37,929 bases of DNA from a virus. The stretch spans positions 1 to 37,929 of the IMG/VR virus record IMGVR_UViG_3300042356_000586. One strand, given 5' to 3'. The notes below the pieces were generated by a model. It worked only from the letters and a program-made list of their open reading frames with translations, was not told the DNA's origin and did no database searches. Positions 7,901 through 16,882 of this stretch are shown one piece after another. The position numbers were made by a program, and so were the translations under genes. The stretch's first letter is position 1, and the number at the start of each line of letters is the position of its first letter.

Positions 7901-8643
7901 TGGCAACCAACTTTTATTTCCAATCTGGTATACCTGGAGGTAGATCTTCAGAGCAATTGCTCATGGAAGACATAATAATTGAGTGCCTGAAGATATACGG
8001 CTTGGATACCTATTATATTCCTAGAGCATCGGTTAATGAAGATGATATTTTGGGAGAAGATGTACTTAATAGGTACTCATCTGCTTATCCTCTAGAAATG
8101 TATATGCAAAACGTTACCGGTTTTGAAGGTGACGGAGACCTTATGTCTAAGTTTGGTGTAGAGATTAGAGATACTGCTACCTTCATTGTATCTAGGAGAA
8201 GATGGGATGAGGTGATTGCAAGATCTGGAGATGCTGTACTAACTACCAGACCTGCTGAAGGTGATATAATTTACTTTCCATTGACAAAAGCTTTCTTCGA
8301 AATTAAGTTTGTTGAGTCAACAGATCCTTTCTTCCAAGTTGGTAAATTATACGTTTATAAACTTCAATGTGAGTTGATGCAGTACTCTTCAGAGAGATTT
8401 GATACCGGTATATCTGAAATCGACAGTATTGCCGATGGTAAATCTGCTGACATTAATGAATTTAACTTAATGCTTGAGAGTGGGGATCGAGCGTTACTCG
8501 AAGAATATACTCCAGCCGGAATTATCCTTCAATCTTATAACTTAGGTACTATATTCCCTAACGTAGATAATGAAGACTTTAAAGGTGAGATTTCTGTATT
8601 AGACTTCTCCGAAAGAAACCCATTCGGAGAAATAAGTGTTTAA
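7900..8643 (+). CDS. 14: Neck protein gp14
   Basis: A 247-residue protein (T4 gp14 is about 256). Diagnostic stretches are the start MATNFYFQSG, EQLLMEDIIIECLKIYGLD..YIPR and EVRDTATF-like (here VEIRDTATFIVSRRRW). gp14 works with gp13 to form the neck to which the tail and whiskers attach. Its start codon shares a base with the stop of the small ORF upstream, and its 3' end overlaps gene 15 by eight bases. No promoter of its own is evident, so it probably depends on the late promoter before gene 13. Confidence 0.9.
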   Translation: MATNFYFQSGIPGGRSSEQLLMEDIIIECLKIYGLDTYYIPRASVNEDDILGEDVLNRYSSAYPLEMYMQNVTGFEGDGDLMSKFGVEIRDTATFIVSRRRWDEVIARSGDAVLTTRPAEGDIIYFPLTKAFFEIKFVESTDPFFQVGKLYVYKLQCELMQYSSERFDTGISEIDSIADGKSADINEFNLMLESGDRALLEEYTPAGIILQSYNLGTIFPNVDNEDFKGEISVLDFSERNPFGEISV

Positions 8644-9391
8644 TAATAAATTCTATCACGGTACAGTACGAAAGTCAATTGTGGCTTTTGGTAATATGTT
8701 TAATAACATCCATATAGATAGATTAGATTCTAGTGGTAATATTACCCAGACCCTTCGCGTTCCTTTATCGTATTCACCTAAGGCAAAGTTTTTAGCTAGA
8801 ATTGCTGCTCAACCTCAATCGTTTGAACAGAGTTATCAAACGTTTTTGCCAAGGCTTGGATTTGAGATGGTAAGTCTAACTTATGATCCAGCCAGAAGAG
8901 TTAGTTTGGTACAGCAAAATAGAGCGCTTAATGGTACATCAACCACAACATTAAACGCGCAATACGCTCCTACACCTTATAATATTGATATGACTTTATA
9001 TGTGTATACAAAGAATCAGGATGATGGACTACAGATCATTGAACAGATCTTACCTTATTTTAATCCAGACTATAACCTGACTCTTAATGCAATCCCGGCA
9101 ATGGGTATTAAGAATGACTTACCTGTTATTTTAGATAACATTACCTATGAAGATGAGTATGAAGGTGACTTCACTCAAAGAAGAGCTATTATTTGGACTC
9201 TTAACTTCACAATGAAACTTAACTTCTATGGCCCAATCAACAGACAGGGCATTATCAGAACTACAAACGTCAATACATTCTCAGACCCCGCACTAACTAA
9301 TAAACAATCCTCATACTCCGCAACAATTGACCCTGGTACCGCTGTTCCTGGTGATACAATTGGTATCATAGATACGTTTGAGGACTTTTAA
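8636..9391 (+). CDS. 15: Tail sheath stabiliser / tail terminator gp15
   Basis: A 251-residue protein (T4 gp15 is about 272). The N-terminus FNNKFYHGTVRKSIVAFG.MFNNI and the PLSYSPKAKFLARI block are strongly typical. gp15 caps the contracted or extended sheath and tube and forms the joint to the neck. The start is GTG at 8636, eight bases inside gene 14, with GGAGA about seven bases upstream; no ATG nearby fits the conserved N-terminus. Its stop (TAATG) shares a base with the gene 16 start. Confidence 0.9.
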   Translation: MFNNKFYHGTVRKSIVAFGNMFNNIHIDRLDSSGNITQTLRVPLSYSPKAKFLARIAAQPQSFEQSYQTFLPRLGFEMVSLTYDPARRVSLVQQNRALNGTSTTTLNAQYAPTPYNIDMTLYVYTKNQDDGLQIIEQILPYFNPDYNLTLNAIPAMGIKNDLPVILDNITYEDEYEGDFTQRRAIIWTLNFTMKLNFYGPINRQGIIRTTNVNTFSDPALTNKQSSYSATIDPGTAVPGDTIGIIDTFEDF

Positions 9392-9792
9392 TGAAATCAC
9401 TTAACAAAATTAATGATGTATTTAATATAGATACAGCTGTTAATTTAACTATTCCATCCAGTATGCCAGTTGCATACAATCCTTCTGAGCTTGATCAAGA
9501 AGAGGATTTTCAATTAGCTCGTAATACGCTTCGCGGGTTAATTAATAAAAACGAAGATGTAATGTCGGAGCTAGTTAATATAGCTAAGAACTCTGAGAAC
9601 CCTAGAGCTTTTGAAGTAGCCGGGCAGTTAATATCTACCCAAACAGCTATTACAAAAGAGTTAATTGGTTTGCATAAAACTAAAAAAGATATTGATAAAG
9701 CAAGCGGTAAAAACGAAAATATTAAACAACAAAATAATATCGTATTTGCTGGCTCTACATCTGAGCTTATGAAGATGATTAATGGAAAATAA
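9391..9792 (+). CDS. 16: Small terminase subunit gp16
   Basis: A 133-residue, largely helical and acidic protein (T4 gp16 is about 164). Position directly before the large terminase gene, the EDFQLARNTLRGLI segment and the following helix pair (PRAFEVAGQLISTQTAITKELIGLHK) match small terminase subunits of marine T4-like phages. It is predicted to oligomerise, recognise replicated concatemers and stimulate the gp17 packaging motor. The start overlaps the gene 15 stop by one base, and the end overlaps gene 17 by 11 bases. Confidence 0.85.
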   Translation: MKSLNKINDVFNIDTAVNLTIPSSMPVAYNPSELDQEEDFQLARNTLRGLINKNEDVMSELVNIAKNSENPRAFEVAGQLISTQTAITKELIGLHKTKKDIDKASGKNENIKQQNNIVFAGSTSELMKMINGK

Positions 9793-11434
9793 TAGTTATA
9801 ATGGTAATGACTTACTCAAGCCTGCTGGCTTTGAGATGCAGTTTACCTCCGAGCAGGTAAGGGAGTTAATGAAGTGTAAAGAAGACCCGATATACTTTAT
9901 TGAGAACTATTGCTATATCGTCTCTTTAGATAGAGGTTTAATACTTTTTAAACTATACGATTGTCAGAAAGAAAAAGTAGATGTCATTATGAATAACAGG
10001 AAAGTTATTCTGATGGAAGGACGTCAACAGGGTAAAACCATTACATCGGCTGCCTGTATACTTCACTACACTATTTTTAATTCCAATAAGACGGTAGCTA
10101 TTCTTGCTAATAAATCGGCTGCTTCAAGAGAGGTGCTATCTCGGTACCAAATTATGTACGAAAATTTACCCTTGTGGATGCAGCAAGGTGTAAAAACTTG
10201 GAACAAGGGTGATGTGGAATTAGAAAACGGATCCAAGATCTTTACCTCTGCAACCTCAACATCTGGTATTCGAGGTAAGTCGGTTAACTGGTTGTATATT
10301 GATGAGGCGGCAATTATTCCTAATAACGTAGCTGAAGAGTTCTTCACCTCTACATATCCAACCATTATGGCTGGAGAGACCACAAAGGTGCTGCTAACAT
10401 CTACCCCTCTAGGTTATAATCATTTTTGGAAGTATTGGAATGATGCCACAGAAGGCCGTAACGGCTTTGTTGCATTACAGATACCTTATTGGAAGATACC
10501 AGGTAGAGATGAGAAGTGGGCTGCTGAACAGAAATCAATCTTAGGTGATCTTAAATTTAACCAAGAAGTTTTGTGTGCATTCCTTGGTTCATCTAATACA
10601 TTAATTGCCCCTGATACTATTGCCAGGTTGTCTCCAATTCCTTTCATGCATGAGAAAGATGGGTTAGATATTTTAGAGTATCCTGTTCCTGGTCATATAT
10701 ATTTTACCACTGTCGATACATCGAGGGGTATTGGTGGGGATTATTCTGCCTTTACTGTAATCGATACTACAGAATACCCCTATAAAATTGTAGCTAAATA
10801 TAGAAACAATAAGATTAGTCCTCTCTTATACCCTACGGTAATTCATAAGGTATCTAAGGATTATAATACTGCATACGTATTGGTTGAGATTAATGATATT
10901 GGTCAACAAGTGGCCGATATTATACATAATGATCTTGAGTATGAGAATATGATCTGGGTCGGGTCCGATGCCAGATACGGTCAAGTTCTATCTAGTTCTG
11001 GAAGAAGTTCTATACTAGGTGTAAGAACAACAAAACAAGTTAAGCGCATAGGGTGTGCAACTTTAAAATCTTTGGTAGAAGAAAATAAACTACTTGTTTT
11101 TGATAGAGATATTATATCGGAATTTTCTACATTTATTGAACACAATGGTGTATTCCAGGCAGATGAAGGTTATAACGATGACTTAACAATGACGTTAGTT
11201 CTTTTTGCATGGGCTACTAATGACCCTATGTTTAAAGATTTAATGAATGCAAACAATAGACAAGCACTCTATAGTTCGCAGATGAAGAATATAGAAGATG
11301 AATTAACTCCATTTGGTTATATTGATAATGGACAGTCAATGGAACCTGAGGTCGAAGTTATAGATGGTGATATTTGGCTAAGTGATAAATATCAAAAGGA
11401 CTACTCGGATTTTATAAAAGAACGTAACTGGTAA
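9782..11434 (+). CDS. 17: Large terminase subunit gp17 (packaging ATPase and nuclease)
   Basis: A 550-residue packaging motor (T4 gp17 is about 610). The ATPase half shows a Walker A-like EGRQQGKT at 79-86, Walker B LYIDEA at 171-176 with catalytic E175, and the coupling motif TSTP near 206-209. The C-terminal RNase-H-like nuclease shows its acidic residues in VDTSRG (D312), LVEIND (E369) and NDDL (D466/D467). It cuts concatemeric DNA and drives it into the prohead through the gp20 portal. It starts inside gene 16 and ends before a 77-base gap that holds a late promoter. Confidence 0.95.
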   Translation: MENNSYNGNDLLKPAGFEMQFTSEQVRELMKCKEDPIYFIENYCYIVSLDRGLILFKLYDCQKEKVDVIMNNRKVILMEGRQQGKTITSAACILHYTIFNSNKTVAILANKSAASREVLSRYQIMYENLPLWMQQGVKTWNKGDVELENGSKIFTSATSTSGIRGKSVNWLYIDEAAIIPNNVAEEFFTSTYPTIMAGETTKVLLTSTPLGYNHFWKYWNDATEGRNGFVALQIPYWKIPGRDEKWAAEQKSILGDLKFNQEVLCAFLGSSNTLIAPDTIARLSPIPFMHEKDGLDILEYPVPGHIYFTTVDTSRGIGGDYSAFTVIDTTEYPYKIVAKYRNNKISPLLYPTVIHKVSKDYNTAYVLVEINDIGQQVADIIHNDLEYENMIWVGSDARYGQVLSSSGRSSILGVRTTKQVKRIGCATLKSLVEENKLLVFDRDIISEFSTFIEHNGVFQADEGYNDDLTMTLVLFAWATNDPMFKDLMNANNRQALYSSQMKNIEDELTPFGYIDNGQSMEPEVEVIDGDIWLSDKYQKDYSDFIKERNW

Positions 11435-11452
11435 TAGTCAAATTTCGAAATT

Positions 11453-11460
11453 TATAAATA
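11453..11460 (+). promoter_or_regulatory. T4-type late promoter box (TATAAATA) before gene 18
   Basis: An exact TATAAATA octamer lies 52 bases before the gene 18 ATG, in the 77-base gap after gene 17. It would drive the abundant sheath and tube genes separately from the terminase genes. Confidence 0.8.
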
Positions 11461-11511
11461 TACTGGTATAAAAAATTTGTTATGACAGAATAACATTATA
11501 AGGAGAAAAAT

Positions 11512-13200
11512 ATGGCATTTCAGCTATCACCAGGCGTTCTGGTAACAGAGCAGGACCTTACCTCGGTCGTACCTGCCGTTGCTACAACAGCCGGCGGCTT
11601 TGCTGGCGCATTTGCATGGGGTCCAGTTGGTGTTGTTACCACGATAGATTCAGAAAACGCACTTGTAAATACTTTTGGAAAGCCTAACAGCTCAACATTC
11701 CAATCGTTCTTTACCGCTGCTAATTTCTTGTCTTATGGTAATAACCTACAAGTGATTCGCGTTGTAGATCAAGCAACCGCTAGAAACGCAAGATCGAACA
11801 CTGCAGCTACTGCAGTTATTATTAGAAACGAAGAACACTACACAGCATCCTATTCCGCTGGTGAAGGTACTGTGGGTGAATGGGCTGCAAAGTATCCAGG
11901 AGCACTGGGTAATTCATTAAAAGTCTCAATGGCTGATGCTAATGCTTGGTCTACTTGGTCTTATGCTGCTAACTTCGATGCTGCCCCTGGTACATCAGGT
12001 TACGTAAGCGCATTAGGTGGTTCACATGATGAACTGCACGTTGCTGTTATCGATGAAGACGGATTGTTCTCAGGTACAGCAGGTACTGTGGTTGAAAAGT
12101 TTGCTTTTGCATCTAAAGCCTCTGACGCTAAGAGATCTGATGGAACTTCCGCATACTACAAAGATGTGGTAAATACACAATCTGCATACGTTTATTGGAT
12201 GGATCATACAGCTAACGTTACTGCAACAGGTACAGCCTGGGGTAATGCAGCTAATGCATCCCTATTTGCTAACCTGACATCTAACGTTACGATATCTCTA
12301 TCAGGTGGAGTCTCTGCTGATGCTCCTACAGACGGTAACATTACAAGCGCTTTGGCCTTATTTGCTAACGACGAACTGTATGACATTTCGTTGCTTCCAT
12401 TAGGTGCCGCCTCTGCTACAGTTGTTAACTTTGCTATCTCCAGCGTGGCTGAAGTAAGAAAAGACGTAATCGTTTTTGCTTCTCCAGAACTGGCCGATGT
12501 AGTTAATAACGCAGGTAATGAAGCTACGGATGTTGTTGCATTCCGCGAATCTCTAACATCTAGCTCTTATGCTGTTCTAGACTCTGGTTATAAGTATCAA
12601 TATGACCGCTACAACGATGTATATCGTTATGTACCACTGAATGGTGATACAGCCGGTCTTGCCGTTCGTACAGACTTCGTTGCTGATCCTTGGTTCTCTC
12701 CAGCTGGTTTCAACCGCGGTCAAGTTAAGAACGTTGTTAAGTTAGCTTATTCACCAAGCAAAACTGATCGTGACACATTGTACAAAAAGGGTGTTAACCC
12801 TGTTGTTACATTCCCAGGTAACGGTACAGTATTATTCGGTGATAAAACATTGTTAGCCAAGCCTTCAGCCTTCGATCGTATTAACGTTCGAAGATTGTTT
12901 ATTGTGCTTGAGAAAGCAATCGCTACAGCCGCCAAGTTCCAGTTGTTCGAGTTCAACGACCCGTTCACACGTGCACAGTTCCGCAATCTAGTCGAACCGT
13001 TCCTACGTGACGTTCAAGGTCGCCGTGGTATTACGGACTTTAAAGTAGTTTGCGATGAGTCAAATAACACAGCCCAAGTTATAGATACCAACAATTTTGT
13101 TGCTGATATCTTTATCAAGCCAGCTCGTGCGATTAACTTCATACAGCTCAACTTTATTGCAACTCGCACCGGAATTTCTTTCGAAGAAGTCGGCGCTTAA
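11512..13200 (+). CDS. 18: Tail sheath protein gp18
   Basis: A 562-residue contractile sheath subunit (T4 gp18 is about 659). The N-terminus MAFQLSPGVLVTEQDLT is the classic sheath start (SPGV.V.E.D). The C-terminal domain (RGITDFKVVCDESNNT...FIKPARAINFIQLNFIATRTG) is the conserved sheath core. The middle variable domain (about 100-300) is shorter than in T4. A strong AGGAG ribosome site and a nearby late promoter fit a highly expressed virion protein. It polymerises around the gp19 tube and contracts during infection. Confidence 0.95.
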   Translation: MAFQLSPGVLVTEQDLTSVVPAVATTAGGFAGAFAWGPVGVVTTIDSENALVNTFGKPNSSTFQSFFTAANFLSYGNNLQVIRVVDQATARNARSNTAATAVIIRNEEHYTASYSAGEGTVGEWAAKYPGALGNSLKVSMADANAWSTWSYAANFDAAPGTSGYVSALGGSHDELHVAVIDEDGLFSGTAGTVVEKFAFASKASDAKRSDGTSAYYKDVVNTQSAYVYWMDHTANVTATGTAWGNAANASLFANLTSNVTISLSGGVSADAPTDGNITSALALFANDELYDISLLPLGAASATVVNFAISSVAEVRKDVIVFASPELADVVNNAGNEATDVVAFRESLTSSSYAVLDSGYKYQYDRYNDVYRYVPLNGDTAGLAVRTDFVADPWFSPAGFNRGQVKNVVKLAYSPSKTDRDTLYKKGVNPVVTFPGNGTVLFGDKTLLAKPSAFDRINVRRLFIVLEKAIATAAKFQLFEFNDPFTRAQFRNLVEPFLRDVQGRRGITDFKVVCDESNNTAQVIDTNNFVADIFIKPARAINFIQLNFIATRTGISFEEVGA

Positions 13201-13215
13201 TAAAGGAGAGAATAA

Positions 13216-13791
13216 ATGTCAACATTTAACGTAGAACGTTTTAAATCATCACTAACCAACGGTGGAGCTCGCCCCAACCAGTTTATGGTACAACTGTCGT
13301 TCCCGACATATGTAACCGGACAATCACTGGCTGTTGCAAGAGCCCCGTTCTTAGTTTCTGTAGCTGAGTTACCTGGTCAAACAGTTAACCCTGCTATTGT
13401 ACAATATCGTGGTCGCGAAGTAAAATTCGTTGGCGATCGTATTTACGCACCCTTTACCATTACTGTAATGAACGACGCTGAAATGTCAATTCGTTCAGCC
13501 ATGGAGCAATGGATGGGCGGTATGGAAGACTATGCTGGTAAATTTGGTAGACTTCAGCCTGCTGAATACCAACGCGACATGCAAGTATTCCAATTGGATA
13601 GAAATGGTAACGCATTAAAGCAATATAATATTGCTAATGCATTCCCAGTTGATCTATCTCCAGTAGCTTTAGACTTCGGTGCTAATGACCAGATCTCTAC
13701 ATTTACCGTGACTTTCCAATACCAACACTTTACAGTATCTAACAACCCGTTAGGTAGTATTATTAATGTTGGTGGTATTTTTAATCGTTAA
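13216..13791 (+). CDS. 19: Tail tube protein gp19
   Basis: A 191-residue tube subunit (T4 gp19 is about 163). Typical features are NVERFKSSLTNGGARPNQF at the start, PGQTVNPA in the middle, the FTITVMNDAEMSIRSAMEQW segment, and a C-terminal beta region ending TVTFQYQHFTVS. It forms the inner tail tube through which DNA passes. It lies 15 bases after gene 18 with an AAGGAGAG ribosome site, and is probably cotranscribed from the late promoter at 11453. A second tube-like gene lies at 19452. Confidence 0.93.
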   Translation: MSTFNVERFKSSLTNGGARPNQFMVQLSFPTYVTGQSLAVARAPFLVSVAELPGQTVNPAIVQYRGREVKFVGDRIYAPFTITVMNDAEMSIRSAMEQWMGGMEDYAGKFGRLQPAEYQRDMQVFQLDRNGNALKQYNIANAFPVDLSPVALDFGANDQISTFTVTFQYQHFTVSNNPLGSIINVGGIFNR

Positions 13792-13807
13792 TCTTTGAAA
13801 TTACATA

Positions 13808-15358
13808 ATGGCAATTAATCTTTTTGGGTTTACAATTGGACGTGAAGATAAGCAATCGGAGTTAAAAAGTCAATCTTTTATAACTCCGGTTTCCGAAGAT
13901 GGTACCACCACGGTTTCGGCCGGGGGGTATTTCGGCACGTATGTTGATATTGATGCATCAGCTCGCTCGGAGAGTGAGTTGATTTCTCGTTATCGAGACA
14001 TCTCTACCTATCCAGATGTTGATAATGCTATTGAAGAAATCGTCACAGAGGCAATCGCAGCTGTGGACAGTGAAGATCCAGTCTATCTAGATTTAGAGAA
14101 GCTGGAGCTTTCTGATAGTATAAAGAGTAAAATTCGTGATGAGTTTAATGAAGTTGTTTCCTTGTTAGATTTTAAAGACAAGGCTCACGACATCTTTAGA
14201 CGTTGGTATATTGACGGTCGTTTGTACTATCAAAAGGTTATCAACCCTGCTCAACCTAAGCAAGGTATACAAGAATTAAGGTATGTTGACCCTCGTAAGA
14301 TTAGAAAAGTACGAGAAGTAAAGAAAGATAAGTTACCATCTGGTGTAGAGGTTATTAAGTCAATAGATGAGTTTTTCATCTATAACGAAAAAGGCTTAAA
14401 CTATACCGCCGGTACCAATCCAAATAACAACAACGGCATTAAGATTGCAACTGATACAATTACATTTGTTCCTTCTGGTGTTTTAGATCTAGATAGAAAT
14501 GTTGTATTAGGTTATCTGAATAAAGCTATTAAGCCAACCAATCAATTAAAGATGATGGCTGACTCCTTGGTCATCTATCGTTTAAGTAGAGCACCAGAAA
14601 GAAGAATATTTTATATTGACGTAGGTAACTTACCTAAGTTAAAGGCCGAGCAGTACATGAAAGACATCATGGCTCGGTACCGTAATAAGATCATCTATGA
14701 CTCCACTACAGGTGAGATCAAAGACGATCGTAAGTTTATGACTATGTTGGAAGACTTTTGGTTACCTAGACGCGAAGGCGGTCGAGGTACAGAAATTACA
14801 ACATTACCTGGTGGAGAGAATCTAGGTCAGATTGCTGACATTGAATACTTCCAGAACAAGGTATACCAGTCGTTAAATATTCCGTTATCTAGATTCCAAC
14901 AGAATTCTGGATTCAATTTCGGTAGACAGGCTGAAATCTCTAATGATGAGATTAAGTTTGCAAAGTTTATCAGTCGTCTGCGTAGAAAATTTAACGCTTT
15001 ATTTGATGATCTGCTAGAGACTCAATTGGTATTAAAGGGTATTATTACCCCTGAAGACTGGTCAAGTATTAAGTCAAAGATTGACTATAAGTATGCCCAG
15101 GATCAGTACTACCAAGAAATGAAATTGGCGGAGAATTTACGCAACCGAGTTGATCTCTTAAATCAGATGTCTCCCTATGTTGGTGTATACTACAGTAAAG
15201 AATATGTTCGAAAGAATATTCTTAAACTGACTGATGACGAAATTAAACAAATTGAAAATGATAACGAGAAAGACCCGGTTGAAATACAACCAGGTATGCC
15301 GGGTTCAGATCAAGCAGCTGCTCTAAGTCGTGAGGTTAACGCCTCTCCTCAACAATAA
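13808..15358 (+). CDS. 20: Portal vertex protein gp20
   Basis: A 516-residue portal (T4 gp20 is 524). Recognisable blocks are SRYRDISTYPDVDNAIEEIVTEA (about 62-84), DPRKIRKVREVKK, and the stretch from RAPERRIFYIDVGNLPK through EDFWLPRREGGRGTEI...LPGG. The last two are the signature region used to identify marine T4-like phages. The dodecameric portal sits at one head vertex, initiates prohead assembly and docks the terminase. A weak ribosome site precedes it. The downstream AATAAATA is only a poor late-promoter match. Confidence 0.95.
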   Translation: MAINLFGFTIGREDKQSELKSQSFITPVSEDGTTTVSAGGYFGTYVDIDASARSESELISRYRDISTYPDVDNAIEEIVTEAIAAVDSEDPVYLDLEKLELSDSIKSKIRDEFNEVVSLLDFKDKAHDIFRRWYIDGRLYYQKVINPAQPKQGIQELRYVDPRKIRKVREVKKDKLPSGVEVIKSIDEFFIYNEKGLNYTAGTNPNNNNGIKIATDTITFVPSGVLDLDRNVVLGYLNKAIKPTNQLKMMADSLVIYRLSRAPERRIFYIDVGNLPKLKAEQYMKDIMARYRNKIIYDSTTGEIKDDRKFMTMLEDFWLPRREGGRGTEITTLPGGENLGQIADIEYFQNKVYQSLNIPLSRFQQNSGFNFGRQAEISNDEIKFAKFISRLRRKFNALFDDLLETQLVLKGIITPEDWSSIKSKIDYKYAQDQYYQEMKLAENLRNRVDLLNQMSPYVGVYYSKEYVRKNILKLTDDEIKQIENDNEKDPVEIQPGMPGSDQAAALSREVNASPQQ

Positions 15359-15383
15359 ATAATACATTATTAAGGAGATCATT

Positions 15384-15575
15384 GTGGATACAACAGAAAT
15401 TATTAACAGGATGATAGATGATATCATTGACGGAAACAATACAGATGCCAAGGCTGGTTTTGATTCTGCGCTTTCATCTAAATTAACTGATGCCCTAGAT
15501 GTAAGAAAAGTCGAGATAGCTCAATCCCTCTATAACCAGGAAGAAGAAGATGAACCTGTCCCATCTGAGGAATAA
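15384..15575 (+). CDS. 67: Prohead core protein, gp67-like
   Basis: A 63-residue acidic, helical protein (IINRMIDDIIDGN then ALSSKLTDALDVRKVEIAQSLYN) with an acidic tail EEEDEPVPSEE. Position between genes 20 and 21 and the small, charged helical make-up match the gp67 internal core component that helps shape the prohead and is later cleaved by gp21. The start is GTG at 15384 behind a good AAGGAG site. The end overlaps the next gene by 26 bases. Family assignment rests mainly on synteny. Confidence 0.65.
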   Translation: MDTTEIINRMIDDIIDGNNTDAKAGFDSALSSKLTDALDVRKVEIAQSLYNQEEEDEPVPSEE

Positions 15576-15786
15576 GTTAGTTGAAGCTAAAGATCCTCGA
15601 GAGTACGATTATGAAGGTGATATGGCTAAGTCTCAATTGAGATCCATTATTGCTAATGCACAAACCGTTCATGATATGTTAGAAGATGATACCAACATTG
15701 CGGAATGGGTACAAAGTAAAATTACTTTGAGTGCTGATTACATAAGTACTGTAAGAGATTATATGCAATCAAACAAAGAAGACTAA
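15550..15786 (+). CDS. Conserved prohead-region protein, gp68-like position
   Basis: A 78-residue protein with the block REYDYEGDMAKSQLRSI and then WVQSKITLSADYISTVRDYM. This pair of motifs is highly conserved in marine T4-like phages. It occupies the place of T4 gene 68 (prohead core), but it is shorter than gp68 (about 141) and I see no direct similarity to it. A role in core assembly is inferred from position only. It overlaps the gp67-like gene and is followed two bases later by the next gene. Confidence 0.6.
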   Translation: MNLSHLRNKLVEAKDPREYDYEGDMAKSQLRSIIANAQTVHDMLEDDTNIAEWVQSKITLSADYISTVRDYMQSNKED

Positions 15787-15788
15787 AA

Positions 15789-16187
15789 ATGGCAAATATA
15801 TTCGTTTTAAAAAATACAAGACGACAGGCTGCTGTCAAGATTACAGGTACTGGACAAGCTAATGTTTTCTTAGCTAATATTCTTTACCCTGGTCAATTTG
15901 CAAATAACCAATCCGCAGGTAACGTACTTTGGCCTATTACCGATATTACATATGATGTGGGTAATGCTGCTAGTGTAAATAGAAATGGTAATATTATTTT
16001 TGCAATGAACGCTGGGCAAAACTATGTTGGCTTTACAAAGGATATGGGTGTATCTTTAATTGATGACGCTAATGCCAACGTTAACGTTAACGTTGGAGCT
16101 GCAAACGGTACAGTAATACTACAGTTCTCAAAAGAATCTGGATTCGTTGATCCTGATCGCCAAATTTTAGAAGATAGGAATCGTTAA
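15789..16187 (+). CDS. Hypothetical beta-rich protein, possible head protein
   Basis: A 132-residue protein with no clear family. It starts MANIFVLKNTRRQAAVKITG and appears mostly beta, with Asn, Ala, Gly and Val runs (DDANANVNVNVGAANG) and a polar C-terminus (DPDRQILEDRNR). The composition and its place between prohead core genes and the protease gene would suit a small capsid-associated or decoration protein, which is a guess. The codons for NVNVNV contain a 22-base perfect palindrome. Its stop shares a base with the gene 21 start (TAATG). Confidence 0.55.
   Translation: MANIFVLKNTRRQAAVKITGTGQANVFLANILYPGQFANNQSAGNVLWPITDITYDVGNAASVNRNGNIIFAMNAGQNYVGFTKDMGVSLIDDANANVNVNVGAANGTVILQFSKESGFVDPDRQILEDRNR
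16075..16096. repeat. 22-bp perfect palindrome of AACGTT units
   Basis: The stretch from CCAACG to CGTTGG reads identically on both strands. It consists of three overlapping AACGTT palindromes in tandem, inside a coding frame as Asn-Val repeats. It may only reflect the protein repeat, or could be a protein-binding site or RNA hairpin. Confidence 0.7.
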
Positions 16188-16834
16188 TGAAACTTATTAC
16201 AGAAATGAATCAGGATGTAAAATTCCTGACAGAAAAAAAAGAAGACGGTACTAAGTCTGTTTACATCGAAGGTATCTTCATGCAGGCAGAAAAAGCAAAC
16301 CGCAATGGGCGTATGTATGGTAGAAGTATTATGGAACGCGAAGTTCAAAAATACCAAGAACTAATTAATGAAAAACGTTCATTGGGTGAATTAGGACATC
16401 CTCCTAACCCCTCTATAAATCTTAACCAAGTATCACATATGATCACTGGACTTAAGTTTGAAGGTAACGATGTCCTTGGTAGAGCTAAAATTTTAGATAC
16501 GCCAATGGGTAAGATTGCTAAAAACTTTATCGAAGAAGGTGTTCGACTGGGTGTATCTTCTAGAGGTTTAGGATCCGTTAAGTTAAACAAAGAAGGCGTG
16601 AATGAAGTCCAAGATGACTTTCATTTAGCTACAGTTGATATTGTTGCTGACCCATCTGCCCCTGATGCTTTCGTGCAAGGTATTATGGAGTCAGCTGATT
16701 GGATTTTGGAAAATGGTGTTTGGAAAGCCATACAGGTTGAACAAGCACAGACCACTATTAGGAAGGCATCTAAAGCAGACCTAAATAAAGTTAAATTACA
16801 AGTATTTGAACAGTTCCTACGAACTATCAAGTAA
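16187..16834 (+). CDS. 21: Prohead core protease gp21
   Basis: A 215-residue serine protease (T4 gp21 is 212). Conserved blocks are NRNGRMYGRSIMEREVQKY, LGELGHPPNPSINL with likely catalytic H71, and GVSSRGLGSV with catalytic S124 or S125, followed by an acidic LATVDIVADPSAPDAF segment. The family cleaves the scaffold, the core proteins and the N-terminus of gp23 after L/I-x-E during head maturation. The gene overlaps its upstream neighbour by one base and is followed by a late promoter for genes 22 and on. Confidence 0.92.
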   Translation: MKLITEMNQDVKFLTEKKEDGTKSVYIEGIFMQAEKANRNGRMYGRSIMEREVQKYQELINEKRSLGELGHPPNPSINLNQVSHMITGLKFEGNDVLGRAKILDTPMGKIAKNFIEEGVRLGVSSRGLGSVKLNKEGVNEVQDDFHLATVDIVADPSAPDAFVQGIMESADWILENGVWKAIQVEQAQTTIRKASKADLNKVKLQVFEQFLRTIK

Positions 16835-16842
16835 CTAATTTA

Positions 16843-16850
16843 TATAAATA
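16843..16850 (+). promoter_or_regulatory. T4-type late promoter box (TATAAATA) before gene 22
   Basis: An exact TATAAATA octamer lies 33 bases before the gene 22 ATG, in the 48-base gap after gene 21. A strong AGGAGG ribosome site follows. Confidence 0.8.
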
Positions 16851-16882
16851 TAAACGTTAAACATACTCTTAGGAGGCCAAGG

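Noticed and set aside
15354-15361. AATAAATA before the gp67-like gene as a late promoter
   Set aside because: Mismatch at the first base and overlap with the end of gene 20; too weak compared with five exact boxes.
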